The notes under the pieces: model-generated
What the model was told of the DNA's origin: nothing
Databases searched by the model: none
The model's input: the letters and a program-made list of their open reading frames with translations, nothing else
Assembly (NCBI RefSeq): GCF_005239225.2
Contig: NC_133293.1
Location: 6,014,001 to 6,078,000 of the forward strand
Direction of reading: 5' to 3'
Origin: Populus alba
Taxonomy: Eukaryota; Streptophyta; Magnoliopsida; Malpighiales; Salicaceae
Length of the DNA stretch: 64,000 nt
In this document: one piece after another, positions 52,113 to 64,000 of the stretch
Position numbering within the stretch: the stretch's first letter is position 1
Layout: every line of letters starts with the position of its first letter
Translations under genes and position numbers: made by a program

Positions 52113-54899
52113 AGAACATGATCTTGATCTGAAAACCAAGGATGCCTAAATGCATGGCAAATGCCTCCTTTTATAATCTAAAATTTAGAACTATTGATTT
52201 CATGACTAATTGTTAAGTGGGTGGCCACCTCTTGACTTGGTAACAAACCTTATCTTCTTGTCTGCAGAAAACATCATTGTTAACATCAGAATTTGAATGG
52301 ATAGTCTTCATGAAAGTTCTGGAAAATTATTTCAGCTTTCCAACAAAACAAGAATGAGGTCATTTTGACTTCTAGAACTTGAGATATGGGCTGAACATTG
52401 AACAGTGTTTAGGTTGCAAGACAGATTCAAACTTTTTTTTATGCTATGATTTGGACTTCTATACCGTAGAATTGAGTCTTGGACTCTCATGAATGTTTTA
52501 GGCCTATGTCTTAGCTTTTTAGCCATATAAACCAAACTGAAATCCAAGATCTACAACTCCAGATATGATTCAATAACTGAATAGTGTTTCAATTTGAATT
52601 GAATCAGCATCTCTTTTCTAAGCTTAGCCTTTTCTTTGTCCTTTCACTTTCAATAGTTAATCACATCAATCAATCCTTTGAATTGTGAGATATGTCAGTA
52701 TTTAAAATGAGCATTTACCATAAATTAAAGCTATCTTATATTATCATACTTGTTATTATAAATCATGCTCTAGTTAAGGAGTTATTGCTACTTCAAGTGC
52801 AAAATGATGATATAAAATGTTGATAAAAATGCACTTTTAAATACTAATCACCCTCGCCATAATAGCGCCAACGTGTCTGGCCCTACTACCTTGCGCTAGA
52901 GGTGACAACCACTACCACTCAATCGCAAGGCTATTGCCTTATGCTAGAGGTGGCGTAGCACGACTGTCATCCCTTACACCATGTCAAACCCGGCAAAAGC
53001 CTTTGCTGTCATTGTTAAGGTGGCCACCAGCATGAGGCAGCATAGTGCATAGGCAGTTTTTTGCGCTGCAAAAAACCTAACGAAAAAAAAAAGGATGTTG
53101 ATGTTAAAGTGACCGATAATGGTGGACAGTTTGCCCACTATCGACTACTAAAAAAAGAAAAAGAAGGGGCAGAATTTATGATACTACCCCTAAAACCTTA
53201 TTTAGATTTTTGGGTTTAATTTACGAATTTACTCTTGCAACATATGCCTTACATCTGGGTTCTAATTAAGGCAAAATTACAATTTTTCTCCTTCTTTGTA
53301 TGAAATATTGATTTTATATTTTAAAATTATAATCATAAATTAAATTAATTATAAAATTAATATTTCTAATTACATTAGGTTCAAAATAAAATGTTTAATT
53401 TAGATTTTTTTTTTTTTTTTAGTTTTGTAATATCTTAATAGGATTAGGATTTAATTAAGTATTTAATTAAATAATATTTAGAAAAATGGTTTTTCTAAAT
53501 TAAAGAGATTTTTTAAGCAAAACATTTTTATTAAATTGATCCTTAAATAGTTTATGATATTAATAATAATTTTAATATGATTAATTTTCTTATTAGATTT
53601 TGAAAAATGGTTTTTCAATAAAAGAATCTAAATTAAATAAAATTTATTAAGTTTGGGAAATCATCAAATTAAATTTGAATTTAATATTTCAAATTGTTTG
53701 AAATATTATTTTAAAATTGCACAAAGAGCCAATAATTATAATTGAAGCATGCAATATATTTATTTATGCATATTAATGTTTTACTATGCTTGATGGATAG
53801 TTATGGACATTAAAGACCACTATGATTGTGTTTTTATGATTGAATGATTGTAATATTAAATAAAACTTGTGTGTCTTGTCTTTTCTCTATTTTTCTTCCA
53901 GGGTTATGGAATTCTTTTCTCATTTAACTCCCCTTAAATATAACTCGATGTTTCTTATTTAATTATGTAAATGCTATATAATTCAGAAATGTAAGAATTT
54001 AGATAAAAAATTATTTTGTAATCCAAAATGAAGGTGGTGAAGGACACAAACATGGTGCTCGCAAAGGAATTATAAAGATTTGTAGCAGTTGCCTAGGTTT
54101 TGACCATCTAATTCTCTTCAATGGCTCAAGAGAATTAATTTAGATATGTTCATAATTATCAAATTAGAATGACATTCTAAGGGTGTATATTAATATATAA
54201 TTGTTATGTATGATATATCAATTATGCAATGAAATGAGACCTAATTAAAATTGATAATAAATCTCTCATTAATATATATTAAGTATATGTTGAGAACATG
54301 ATTTGTTTCCTTCTGATTTTATATGCATAAAACCAAAGTTCTATTCATGGATAACTTGTTGAGCTACTCAAAATTACTATTAAAAATATGTTTAATATTA
54401 TAAAATTAGATCCTACTTAACTAACTTGCATGATTTGGATGAGTCACTTCTGATCATATAAGGTTAGAGGCAATAGTTAGGCAAAACATATATGATATGT
54501 TTAGACAAAGAGTTGTCACATAACTAATTTAGAAGTCACGTAAAGATGTGATTGATAAAATATGTTATCTATCTTATTTAATTTATTTTTATTTATTGAA
54601 TTACTTAAGGTAATACAAATTAAATGAAATCATAGTCTACTAGGAGATGTACGCGAGATTTCTCAATTTGATAGTAAGGGCTATTAATTTGCAGGAAAAT
54701 AGTGGGAGATCAAGTTAAGATTAAAGATCTTATTTAAATTTGGTTTTAAATATATATGCATGAAACCAATCCTCGTTATATTTACATGAATAGGTTGATA
54801 GATTACCATGAGTAAAAATAAATATATCACTACATAACATATATGATACTAATAAATGATTGAAATAAACTTCTTGAACTGGTACCAAAATATAAGAAT
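51241..54899. other. AT-rich intergenic DNA, likely old transposon sequence
   Basis: No gene recognised. A TA microsatellite lies at 52060-52107. A GC-richer patch at about 52845-53145 contains an internal near-duplication (CTTGCGCTAGAGGTGAC and CTTATGCTAGAGGTGGC). The part right of about 53900 may belong to the decayed copia element that follows. Confidence 0.45.
52060..52107. repeat. (TA)n microsatellite
   Basis: About 24 AT dinucleotides, the longest simple tract in the window. Confidence 0.95.
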
Positions 54900-55870
54900 T
54901 GTTCTCAAACAAAAAAGAATATTATATGTTCTTGAAAATTTTGATTTCTCGTATCCTTTATGAGGACATTGGCTACAAAGTTAAGACTAAATATCAATGT
55001 CATATTTATGGCAATAAGTAGGCTACATGTGTGATGTTCACTAGCATGTCACTTGAACTTTAAACACATCACAAGAATATGAATGCCTATATAATAATTA
55101 TGCATCTCAAAGAGTTGTTTAATGCAATTAGATGCATTGAGAGGTAAAGGACCTTTAAGAAATTAAGATGACAGAGGATTCATCAGTGAACACTTATATG
55201 TTAAGGATAATTGGATATTTTAAAGAAATTAGACCAATTATACTTTATCATGGACCATGAATTAAGTATTGACTTGGTCTTGCAGTCTAAGCAATGAAAC
55301 TTACTTTAAAATATGACAAGGGTTCTTGTAATCATTATGGCAAGGAAAGACACTATAAGAGAAATTGCAAAGATGATCTTGCAACCATGAAGGCTAAAAT
55401 GCTTATTGAAGTTTATGATTCATGTGTGTTTATAATTGAATAAAGGTAAAGTGGACCTACAAGTTGTTACATCAACTTTTCCAAGTGGGCTGATATTAGA
55501 ATTTATAATTGTTATTATATTCTAGCATTTTTTAGAACCATCGTATCCATTTCTAAATGGATTCATCTAAATGGATTCAAATTTATTGTTAGGAGCAAAT
55601 ATTGTTCCTTCAATAATAACAATGTCTGTTATAAATCTAGTACTTACACAAATAATTTGCATATACCTGATCTTGAAATGCTCAGATTTAATATAAATAG
55701 CAAGAAGAACATATTAGATAATCAATATATATATTATATACGGCATTTAAGACTAGGTCAGATCAGAAACAAGAAAAAATTGATCATTTTGATTATGAAT
55801 TATGAAAGTTGTAAAGCTTGTTTATTAATTAAGATTACCAAAACATCCTTACAATTTGGAATCCCATTTA
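54900..55870 (+). pseudogene. Decayed copia gag / pre-integrase remnant
   Basis: Around 55313-55395 the translation has the form of a retroviral-type zinc knuckle region with missing positions (C-N-H-Y-G-K-E-R-H-Y-K-R-N-C-K). At 55657-55863 it reads like a copia GAG-pre-integrase domain: I-R-H-L-R-L-G-Q-I followed by Y-E-S-C-K-A-C-L-L-I-K-I-T-K-T. Multiple stops and frame changes separate these blocks. It is a different and much older copia copy than the one at 20.1-24.8 kb. Its right end stops within about 100 bp of the next gene's stop codon. Confidence 0.75.
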
Positions 55871-55952
55871 TCCTTCACCCTTCCTTCCACGTCAAGAAGA
55901 CCTGACAAACATAAGAATTCTACTTCATCTTTAATGTACGACGAGAACGCAC

Positions 55953-58900
55953 CTAAGCATTTACAGCCATTTTAAATTGCTCTGGAACACGAATTAAGGG
56001 GGTCTGGATTGCTCCCGGCTTGCCAAGCTGACCACAAGCAGCCATCTGATCATCGCCTTTACTGTATCGCATGAAAACAACGCACTTGGCTTCTGCCAAA
56101 ATATTTCTAAACTTGATCATTTTCTCTGTACTGGTTGGTCTAAACAGGGATCCACAGTGAGGATTAAATTGAATGAGATTGATCTTGCATGGAATGCCTT
56201 GAACAAGATCAATAAGCCTGTATGCATCATCAACACTGAAAACAAACAATTATCAATGTTGACACTACAATACAACAATTTCAAAACAGAAAAATAAATT
56301 GGATTATGAACTCCAAAGCTATTTTTGAATTAACATGCTATGAAGGCTAAGCAAAGAAAAAGCCTGAGCTTTTTCAAGAAAAACAGAAAAGGCCCATTTT
56401 CAAGTTAATAAGGTCAATAATGATGGATTTACACTAAGACTAATGCAAAACATTGAGAGAGAGAAAATAACAAGAAAAAATTCCGGGAATAAACATTGGC
56501 AATCGGGTCCCACTTTAAGATCATGATACAAAGGTCCATGAGTATCTTGAATTTTTTTTCTTGTTCTTTATTCGTAATGTTTAGCATTTTTTGCATACTA
56601 AACTGGGCTGAAGAAGTATGACATGTTGCCAACTTTGCCCACAATGTTTAGCTGAGCAATTTTCCAAAAGTCAGTCATTACTTTATGACAGCCAGGCTAA
56701 CAAAACTAGCCTTTGGTGCCTTTTCCTACCTTCATGTGGATTTTCATATGCCAGTGAGCCAGGAAGGATTATTTCCCTTGATATAATCAAGGTATGTTTC
56801 CATCTAATTGCACTCTCTACTGGAGTACATACATGTTAACCAATGAAAGGCATTACTCTAGTTTTGTAATTCTTTACTTTATGTTTCAAATTCAGCTAAA
56901 GTCCAACTTCGTAGAATCTGATTATTCAGCTACAGTCCAACTTCTTGGAATTCACATGTTTTTGTTAAAGAAACTTTCATTAAACAAAGACAGGATGTAT
57001 TAGGTTGCTTTTGGTAATAACAATTGATTTTGGACTCTACTGAAATAATGGAACATGTAACATAAATCATTTACAGTAATCTTTTCTCTGGTACCTCATT
57101 AAGATATTTTTATTCAATAAATGATTTTGTTAACCCTTGTACATATTTCAACATTACTATTGTAAAGAATGTTTGAACGAAGTGTGTGTATGGAAGCTGT
57201 ATTAGGTTATCTAATCTAAAATGAATCGGAACACCTTAGCTAACAAACCTTTGTGTTACCTTATGTGCAAACGGTTTGAATATGTTATGCCCTATCCATT
57301 TGGAGGTGACACTGGGCTACTTGACCTGGGCAACATATGGACTTGTCTCTGATATCGTGACACCCTAGCAGCTACCTAGCACTACTCAGGGTTTGAACTA
57401 GCTCCACCGCCTGACAAGTGTGCATGTCTATATTTTTTTCTTCTCTCTTTGTTAAGGGCACAATTGTATATATTTGTTTGTTCATTCTTTGAGATCTGCC
57501 AAATGTAATTTATTTAGCTACCAGCTGTGTACTTACAATTGTTTCTAGTTATAATCTTATCACTATTTTGATTTGTGTTGTAACTATTTTGTAAATAAAT
57601 ATATTTATATTTTAGTTATCATCAGTTCCTTTTAATTTGCATGCAATACCCATAAATCATGGATCATGGATAAAATGTTTCCAAGTATGTGGTCTGCATG
57701 CTGACACAAAATAAGTAAAAACATCCTAACCAAATCATCGTCACCCAAAATCGAGATAATCCCAGATAGAAATGCCACACAAATAAATATGCTTAGTATA
57801 TTGATGGACCAAATAGTTTTGATCTTTCTTAGTTGCAAAATAAAACTAATTGAGTTGTAACTGTCAATCTGGAGATCTAAGATTAAATAAGAATGCTGCA
57901 TTTGCACATCACAGGCTGTACAAACAATAATACTCACATGAAACAAAATGCAAAAGAAAAAAGGCCGATCTAACCTGTCATTTACTCCATCAAGCATCAC
58001 ATACTCAAACAGAACTTTGTAGCTATTCTTTAAGCCAAGTTCCTCTCTAAGCGTTTGAAGAAGCAACCCTAAATTATACTTCCGATTAATCGGCATGATC
58101 CAGTTTCTGACCTGCATAGTTTGTTATGACAGAGATGGTCAATCACATGTGCACATTTCTCCAGTAAATCAAGATAAAGTGGAATGAAATGTACCTCATC
58201 AGTCGTAGCATTCAAACTAACAGCTAAAGCACAGTTGGATTCATGGAGGAAACGTTTCAACTGAGGAACAAGCCCACTAGTAGAAACAGTGACCTTGCGA
58301 GGACTGAAGTGAAGGCCCTGGTCGTGCACCATAATGTCTGCAGCTTTAATAACACTGTCAATATTTTGAAGTGGCTCTCCCATTCCCTGCAGGTACATGT
58401 TTTTATGCCAATAATTAGCAAAGCTTTCTTGGCAAGTTTGAAGATTCAAGAGTCTGTTCTAGGAGAAAAAGATTAGTTCAACTCCTGGTCAGCAGTTGTC
58501 TTATAATACAAAAGTAGATAACAACATTTGTTAAACAGCATTTTAAGAACCAGAAGACATACCAAGAGCAGTGGACTGCTTTTTTAATGAAGTATTTTGA
58601 TGGAAGGGAATCATATATCATTTGAGATTTACAGTTGCTTGGAAAATTCATAGAAGTGATGTGGTGTTTTGGTGAATGTTATACCTAACATATAAAAATA
58701 ATGGATAGTCTCAGTCATAACCTACTTATATTTGAAGTATTGGGTTTAAGATGCTTGCTCCGAGTGGAACTTACTAATGAGCTTCGGAGAAAATCTAGAA
58801 ACCCTAAAATGAGAAAATACCAACTAAGCTTAAAGCTTGAATTCAAAAATCCATAATTAACATGCTTGTACAGGATTAAGAATTTCATTTTTCTTTAATC

Positions 58901-61136
58901 AAATGTATCCATCTATAATGAAAGAAAAAAAAGTAGACTGAAGACAGGTCTCCATAGTTGCTCAGTTTTTCTACCACATTTACATAAATAATGACAGTGG
59001 TGATGGAAAGGCAGCCATGAAAAAATTTCTTTTTTCCTAGTAAAGATTCCACATAACACTGATTTGGTAGATCCATAACGCACGATTGAGATCTAATTTT
59101 GTCAAAACTAAGTGCAAAAGCTTTCACAAACTAAAAGACTTTCTTGATCATACACCTACCATAAATACAACATTAGTGAAGGAACCAACTTCATGTGTTA
59201 GGAGACGTTGTGCAAAAACAGCCTGCTCTACTATCTCAGCTGTGGACAGATGTCTCTTCAAACCCATCCTGAAAAACCAGATTCATGTAACAAGAAAATA
59301 CACCTCATTAGTGACAAGAACATGAATAGTTTAAACACAAAGTCTCAATGTGGAAGATATTAGCTTGCCTGCCTGTAAAGCAGAACTGACAATTCATGGC
59401 ACAACCCACTTGGCTTGAAACACAAACTGTCGTCCTACCCCTATCGCAAGGTATAACAACAGTTTCTATTACCAATCCATCATCCAACCTAAATAAAATC
59501 TGCAAGTTCCTGTGAGTTTCAAAATCATGAGAAGATTCTCAGTGGTACAACTGCCAAAAGCTTACATGCTAATTTGAGTTTTCAAGCCATAAAAATAAGT
59601 GACCTACAAGTGGGACAAAGAGGTACAAAGACAAATATAAAAATTCTAACAAAGAGAGAATGAATACAATTGGTAAAGATATGGATACCTTCCTAGTGCC
59701 ATCAGATGCTGTGAGAATATTTTCCAAAGATAATGCCTTGAATTTGGCATGCTCACCTAACATTTTCACAAAATCTTTGTTCAGACCTACACAAGGTAAA
59801 AACAAATATAGAGTTCATAAGACTCTGGTTTTTCGAAGGCAGGACAAGAAGTTCAACAGTGAAACAACTAGAGAGTCAACAAATAGAAATAAACATTGCA
59901 AAGTCATTGACAACATTAATGAGCTTATTAAGGGCCTGTTTGGTATTGTTATGTTGTGCTATGCTTTGGCTACTTAGTTGAGATGAAAGTGGCTTTAGTA
60001 AAAGCAGTGTTCCATAATTGACTGTTGCGCTTTTCTTTAAAAAAAAATTGTATTTTTACTAGTTAAGAAAATAGCAGACCACGCAAAACCTGCTTTGCTT
60101 CTGGTTAAAACCAAGGGGTAGCCTGCTTTGCTTTAAAAGCAAAGCATTTTCCTTTTAAATTGTCATGTGCTTCAGCTTCAAAACAAACCAAACCTTAACC
60201 AAGCACTGTTTTTAAACCAAAAGCATACAAAAGCAGTTGAACCTTTACCAAACAGGCACTAAAAAAATTAAAAACTAAATAGGATGGGAAAGAAGAAGAA
60301 TGCCTTGCAATTCATCAACATGATGTGCCCATATTCCGTTTCCATACAGGCGCTTCCAAAGCATCATGGCCTGACCAGGTCTGAATCCATAAGATTGAAC
60401 CCATTTCTGTTGGAACAAATCCCACGATAACAAATAAGAGATTATTGATTTTCAGAAAATCTGTAAAAGCTTTAACGTTCGCATCTTCCTTTCCTGAAGG
60501 AAAATAAAGCAACTACTGCTGGCTGCTTACCCTCCAATTGTTACAGAAAAATGAAAAGAGAAACAAAATAAAGCCAAACTACTACAATCACATTAGAACA
60601 ATGCTTACTATGAAACTAAGCATTAGAAAGCCCAAATTGACTGATAAAGGAAAAATAAAATGCCTTAACCGGCCACAAGAGAAATAAAACTGCATCGGAA
60701 ATTAACAATCCAAAAAAAAAATTAAACGAGCTCAAATGCATACTTCGAGTTCAGTGTATGACATTCCTTTCAGAAGCATCTTCGGGCTTTCCAGTGGAAT
60801 AGCAGCTGCAACAGCAGCATTCACGGCACCATTTCCTACCCTCGCCCCCCAAAAAAAAAAAAACAGAGTGAATGATTAAAAAAAAAGAATTCAACCCCAT
60901 GATTGCGTACTTTTTATATGCTTACCAATGTCGGAGTGAGGATGGAGTGGAGGTGAACAAGCGGCGGTGGTGGTTGAAAGGGAGCGACGGCTGGAAGGGA
61001 AAAGGGAAATGAGTGGTGATGGTTGAATTGAACGAGTAGCAGCAAGAGTGGAGAATGCAATTGCAGGATGCTTCACAAGAAGCACAGAGTTGGCTCCCAA
61101 CAGCAGGCGTCTCGTCCACAGACAAGACATCTCCAT
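55953..61136 (-). CDS. RlmN-like radical-SAM RNA methyltransferase, 9 exons
   Basis: Radical-SAM enzyme of the RlmN/Cfr family, whose bacterial members methylate C2 of adenosine in 23S rRNA and some tRNAs. Exons in transcript order: 60926-61136, 60744-60835, 60304-60406, 59689-59786, 59369-59499, 59160-59268, 58195-58386, 57975-58111, 55953-56235; product 451 aa. Residues 1 to about 65 are rich in Ser, Arg and hydrophobics with few acids, so targeting to chloroplast or mitochondrion is likely. The [4Fe-4S] cysteines are Cys201, Cys205 and Cys208 (C-A-M-N-C-Q-F-C). Cys194 and Cys425 (A-A-C-G-Q-L) match the two further catalytic cysteines of E. coli RlmN (Cys118 and Cys355). G-M-G-E-P-L is at about 249-254. 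Introns 3 and 5 begin with GC instead of GT. The start is the first ATG; a second in-frame Met follows two residues later. Confidence 0.93.
59932..60259. mobile_element. Tourist-like MITE in intron 3 of the RlmN-like gene
   Basis: A 328-bp element with terminal inverted repeats GGGCCTGTTTGGTA (left) and TACCAAACAGGCAC (right), differing at one position, flanked by the 3-bp duplication TAA (59929-59931 and 60260-60262). The 3-bp TAA duplication and end sequence fit PIF/Harbinger-type Tourist elements. The interior is rich in GCTTTGCTT-like words and has no coding content. Confidence 0.85.
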
Positions 61137-61330
61137 TTTCACGATAATGGAAACACGAAAGGGTTGATGGATTCAGCATGGATGAATATGATAGAGTTTT
61201 TAATCATGGCAATGGCCCATTTCGGATGGGCAAGCTACCAGCCCATCAAAAACGATTATGTCCGTATCCAGCCCATATCATGTTATCTTTATAAAAAAAA
61301 TACCAAAAAAGTAATTATATTTCACATCTG
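61137..61330 (-). promoter_or_regulatory. 5' UTR and proximal promoter region of the RlmN-like gene
   Basis: Sequence directly upstream of the ATG. No TATA box at a convincing distance was found, which is common for plant housekeeping genes. Confidence 0.35.
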
Positions 61331-64000
61331 AAGTTATACTTGTAGCTATTAAAATCGACTCAAACCTCATTTAAAAATCAGGGATTTGAAGTCTAATCCG
61401 GTATTTGACGTCTACTCCGGGATTAGATTTTAATTTAAATGGAAAACTTATTGATATATGAAACTCAATTGACTTTAATAGATTGGAGAGGGTTTGTTTT
61501 CATGGTTGCTTTTGTTTTTGAAGCAAATTCTAGAAAAAAAAATGTTTGGTAACTGAGAAAACATAATTTACCGTTTATGGAATCTAGTATAATTTGCGTT
61601 TAAAACACAGGGTAGTGGAAAGCAACTTGAAGTTGCTTTTTCATTTTCTGTCATTCTCCACACAGTGGAGAATGGTAAAGAATATTTTTACTGTTTCATC
61701 TAGATCAGGTCTAGTCCAAACCTAAATGCATTGAATCGAGTCTGACCGAGTAAAATAAAAAAAATCTAATTTTTTTAATAGTGTTATATTAAAAAAAGCT
61801 AGTATTTAACATTATTTAATAACACTATATAAATCAAAAAGATATCGCAGTAACATTTGTAAAATTTGATCGCAGTCTTAATTTTGTTCTTGATGATATT
61901 TTACCTGATGTTGTTGCATGCTTAAAAAATCATGGAAATTATAGTCCTTGTCAGATGGATTTTGTACATGATGAAATTGTAGATTGTTTAGTGAAATAGT
62001 AAAAAATATTTTATATAAAGTATTATTTATTTCATGATGTAATAGCGGTAGTTAAATATACAATATTTAAATTAAAAACCATCAATATATATATATATAT
62101 AGTTATTTTTATAACCTCAGTTTAAAAAGCATTCATAACCAAAAAAATTAAACTATTTTTTATACAATTTTAACTAAATGTATATAAATATCAAACCATT
62201 CTCAACCAAAAATATTTTTTGTAAAAATAATTTTTTTCAAACCATAACCACAAAAGTTACCACAATACCAAACACACTTATCAATATTTGACAACGTGGT
62301 CAAAATCTAATTTGTTAAAAAGTTACATTTTTTATTAAGAATTAATTTTTTAGTGTATTTGAATCATTTTAATGTGTTTATATTAAAAATTAATTTTAAA
62401 AAAATTAAAATATATATTATTTTAATATATTTTAGATTTAAAAATATATGTAGTATTTACAGTATTCTTAAACATATCCTAATTTGTAATTTAATTTAAT
62501 TTAATATAAATTTGACTAGATGAAACTTGGGAATTAAAAAAAATGTTAAAAATTATTAACTCATTTATTTGCAAGTTAATGTAGTCAGATCGTACAAAAT
62601 GGCTATGCTTTTACGTCATCAGACGTAGGAAGAAGAAGGACTGAAGAGATTAAATGCTTTTTGTTTTTTAGGTTGCTAAATGACAACGGAAATAAAAAGA
62701 AAAATAAAACTGATTGGGAATTGATTCCATATTACTTAGTTATTTTGGCAATTAAAAGATAGTATTAATTGCTAGTAAAAATAAAGTTTGAGTTAAAATA
62801 AATATTTAAAATAAATTTTTTGAATAAATATTAAGATGGGCAGTATATTAATAATAATTGATTTGAATTAACTTAAATTAATTTGTTAATTTATATATAA
62901 AGTAATAACTTCATACAAAATAAATTATAAAATCTCAAACTTCTCCATTTTATCACAAACTTTATCAACAATGTGGCCTCCTCTACTGACCTCCATCCAT
63001 TAAGTGTCAGCAATAGATAAAAGATTTCGTCTAATTTTCACATGATTTCCAAATATCTGTTGGTTTCTTAAAAAAAAAAAAAAAGATTCTAAAATAAATG
63101 ACATTCTACCCCTTTTTTTTAATCTACTGGGTATTCCAAGGTCCTTCAACGAATACATTTTTAGATTGTTTTTAAAAACTATATTATTATTGGATGGATC
63201 GGCCAACAAATGGTACAAAATTAATATGACTTTCTATCCATGCATTTAAAGTGGATAAATATCAATCCTCTCGAAGGTGGCTTAGCAATAAAAATTTAAA
63301 ATTAAAATATTTATTTTTTTTGTGATTTAATGTTTGAGCTTTATGGTTACTCATATAATAACAATAATAATAAATAATAAATGATCATTAATTTTAAAGT
63401 TCGTGAAATTAGTTGAAATATCTGCAAGCTAGTTAAACACCAATATTAATAATAAAATAAAATTAAATAAAAAAAAGTAGATAAGTATCATTAAATAGGA
63501 GGCGTCGGTGTCTGACAGCTTTGATAAAATCCCTGCCGTGGATAATAAATGACGGGGGTGATGTACCAATACTATTATTTTTATTATTATTAGATTTTTC
63601 AAAGTTTCTTTTTTATTCGTGATAGCTTTAATAAAATTCCTGCAGTTGATAATAAATAATGGGACGAGATGAAGCAATGGAATGATGTACATTTATTGTT
63701 ACTGCGTGCATAATAATGATTATTTTTTTAAAATAATTTTTATTTAAAAAATAATTATTTTTTATATTAGAATATAAAAAATTTGAAACCATAAAAAAAA
63801 ATTAAAATTAAAAATTAAAAAAATAATTTGCTTAAAAAATATTTTTTAAACATAAAAACAAACTATTTTAATGCCTCTTGCATACTCGGTTCCAAGCTTC
63901 TCGGTGGTAAATCTCTTAGCAAACTCCAATCAGATTTTCCAAAAATATTATTCGAGGAGACGAGTCGGCCAGGTCATTATTCGATCCACCGGTTCGGGTT
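61331..64000. other. AT-rich intergenic DNA with repeat fragments
   Basis: No gene recognised. Words such as GTTTGGTAACT (near 61542) and ATACCAAACACAC (near 62265) face each other and could be ends of another DNA element. Dispersed A/T-rich repeat copies lie at about 62330-62480 and 63715-63870, a TA run at 62082-62101, and a two-copy direct repeat at 63514-63690. The last 130 bp are less AT-biased and may approach another gene. Confidence 0.45.
63514..63690. repeat. Direct duplication, two diverged copies
   Basis: Copies at 63514-63566 and 63621-63690 share GA(C/T)AGCTTT(G/A)ATAAAAT, CCTGC, GATAATAAAT and a final GATGTAC; the second copy has an insertion. They are separated by about 55 bp of A/T-rich DNA. 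Confidence 0.7.

Overview
The window looks like nuclear DNA of a dicot plant, most probably Salicaceae (Populus or Salix). The support is spliced genes with GT-AG introns, very AT-rich intergenic DNA, plant-only gene families, several classes of degenerate plant transposons, and several diverged copies of a short A/T-rich repeat that I associate with poplar genomes. The assignment to Populus/Salix is inference from memory, not a search result.

I can support four host genes. (1) 10579-14536, plus strand: a GT31 beta-1,3-galactosyltransferase with an N-terminal galectin domain (hydroxyproline-O-galactosyltransferase / GALT type), seven exons, 641 aa. (2) 18574-19609, minus strand: a kinase-less secreted protein with wall-associated-kinase type cysteine-rich domains, two exons, 306 aa. 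(3) 34161-45532, plus strand: a C48 SUMO protease of the OTS1/OTS2 (ULP1D/ULP1C) class, fourteen exons over 11 kb, 555 aa, catalytic His/Asp/Cys present. (4) 55953-61136, minus strand: an RlmN-like radical-SAM RNA methyltransferase with a probable organellar targeting peptide, nine exons, 451 aa, with two GC-AG introns. Exon joins were worked out by hand from reading-frame continuity and splice consensus and were not checked against transcripts.

The rest is mostly transposon-derived. 1.5-3.7 kb holds a broken MULE (Mutator-like) transposase. 20.1-24.8 kb is a structurally complete Ty1/copia element: paired LTRs, primer binding site, polypurine tract and a 5-bp target duplication are all present, but its coding region carries stops and frameshifts. 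29.4-32.4 kb looks like one long LTR of a gypsy-type element, with an internal tandem array. 48.5-51.3 kb has two copies of another LTR-like repeat with ~65-bp tandem units, flanking a remnant of the domain called putative gypsy-type transposon. 54.9-55.9 kb is a decayed copia gag/pre-integrase remnant ending just beyond the RlmN stop. Two terminal-inverted-repeat DNA elements sit inside introns of the SUMO protease and RlmN genes, and an 83-bp minisatellite lies in another SUMO protease intron.

The genes do not form a functional cluster; the galactosyltransferase and the WAK-type protein both concern the cell wall, but nothing in the sequence links them. The SUMO protease and RlmN-like genes converge, and to my memory their Arabidopsis counterparts are neighbours (At1g60220-At1g60230), which suggests old microsynteny stretched here by transposons. 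I found no evidence for a wholly new biological system; the most unusual points are the two GC-AG introns, the intronic transposons and minisatellite, and the copia insertion just upstream of the WAK-type gene.
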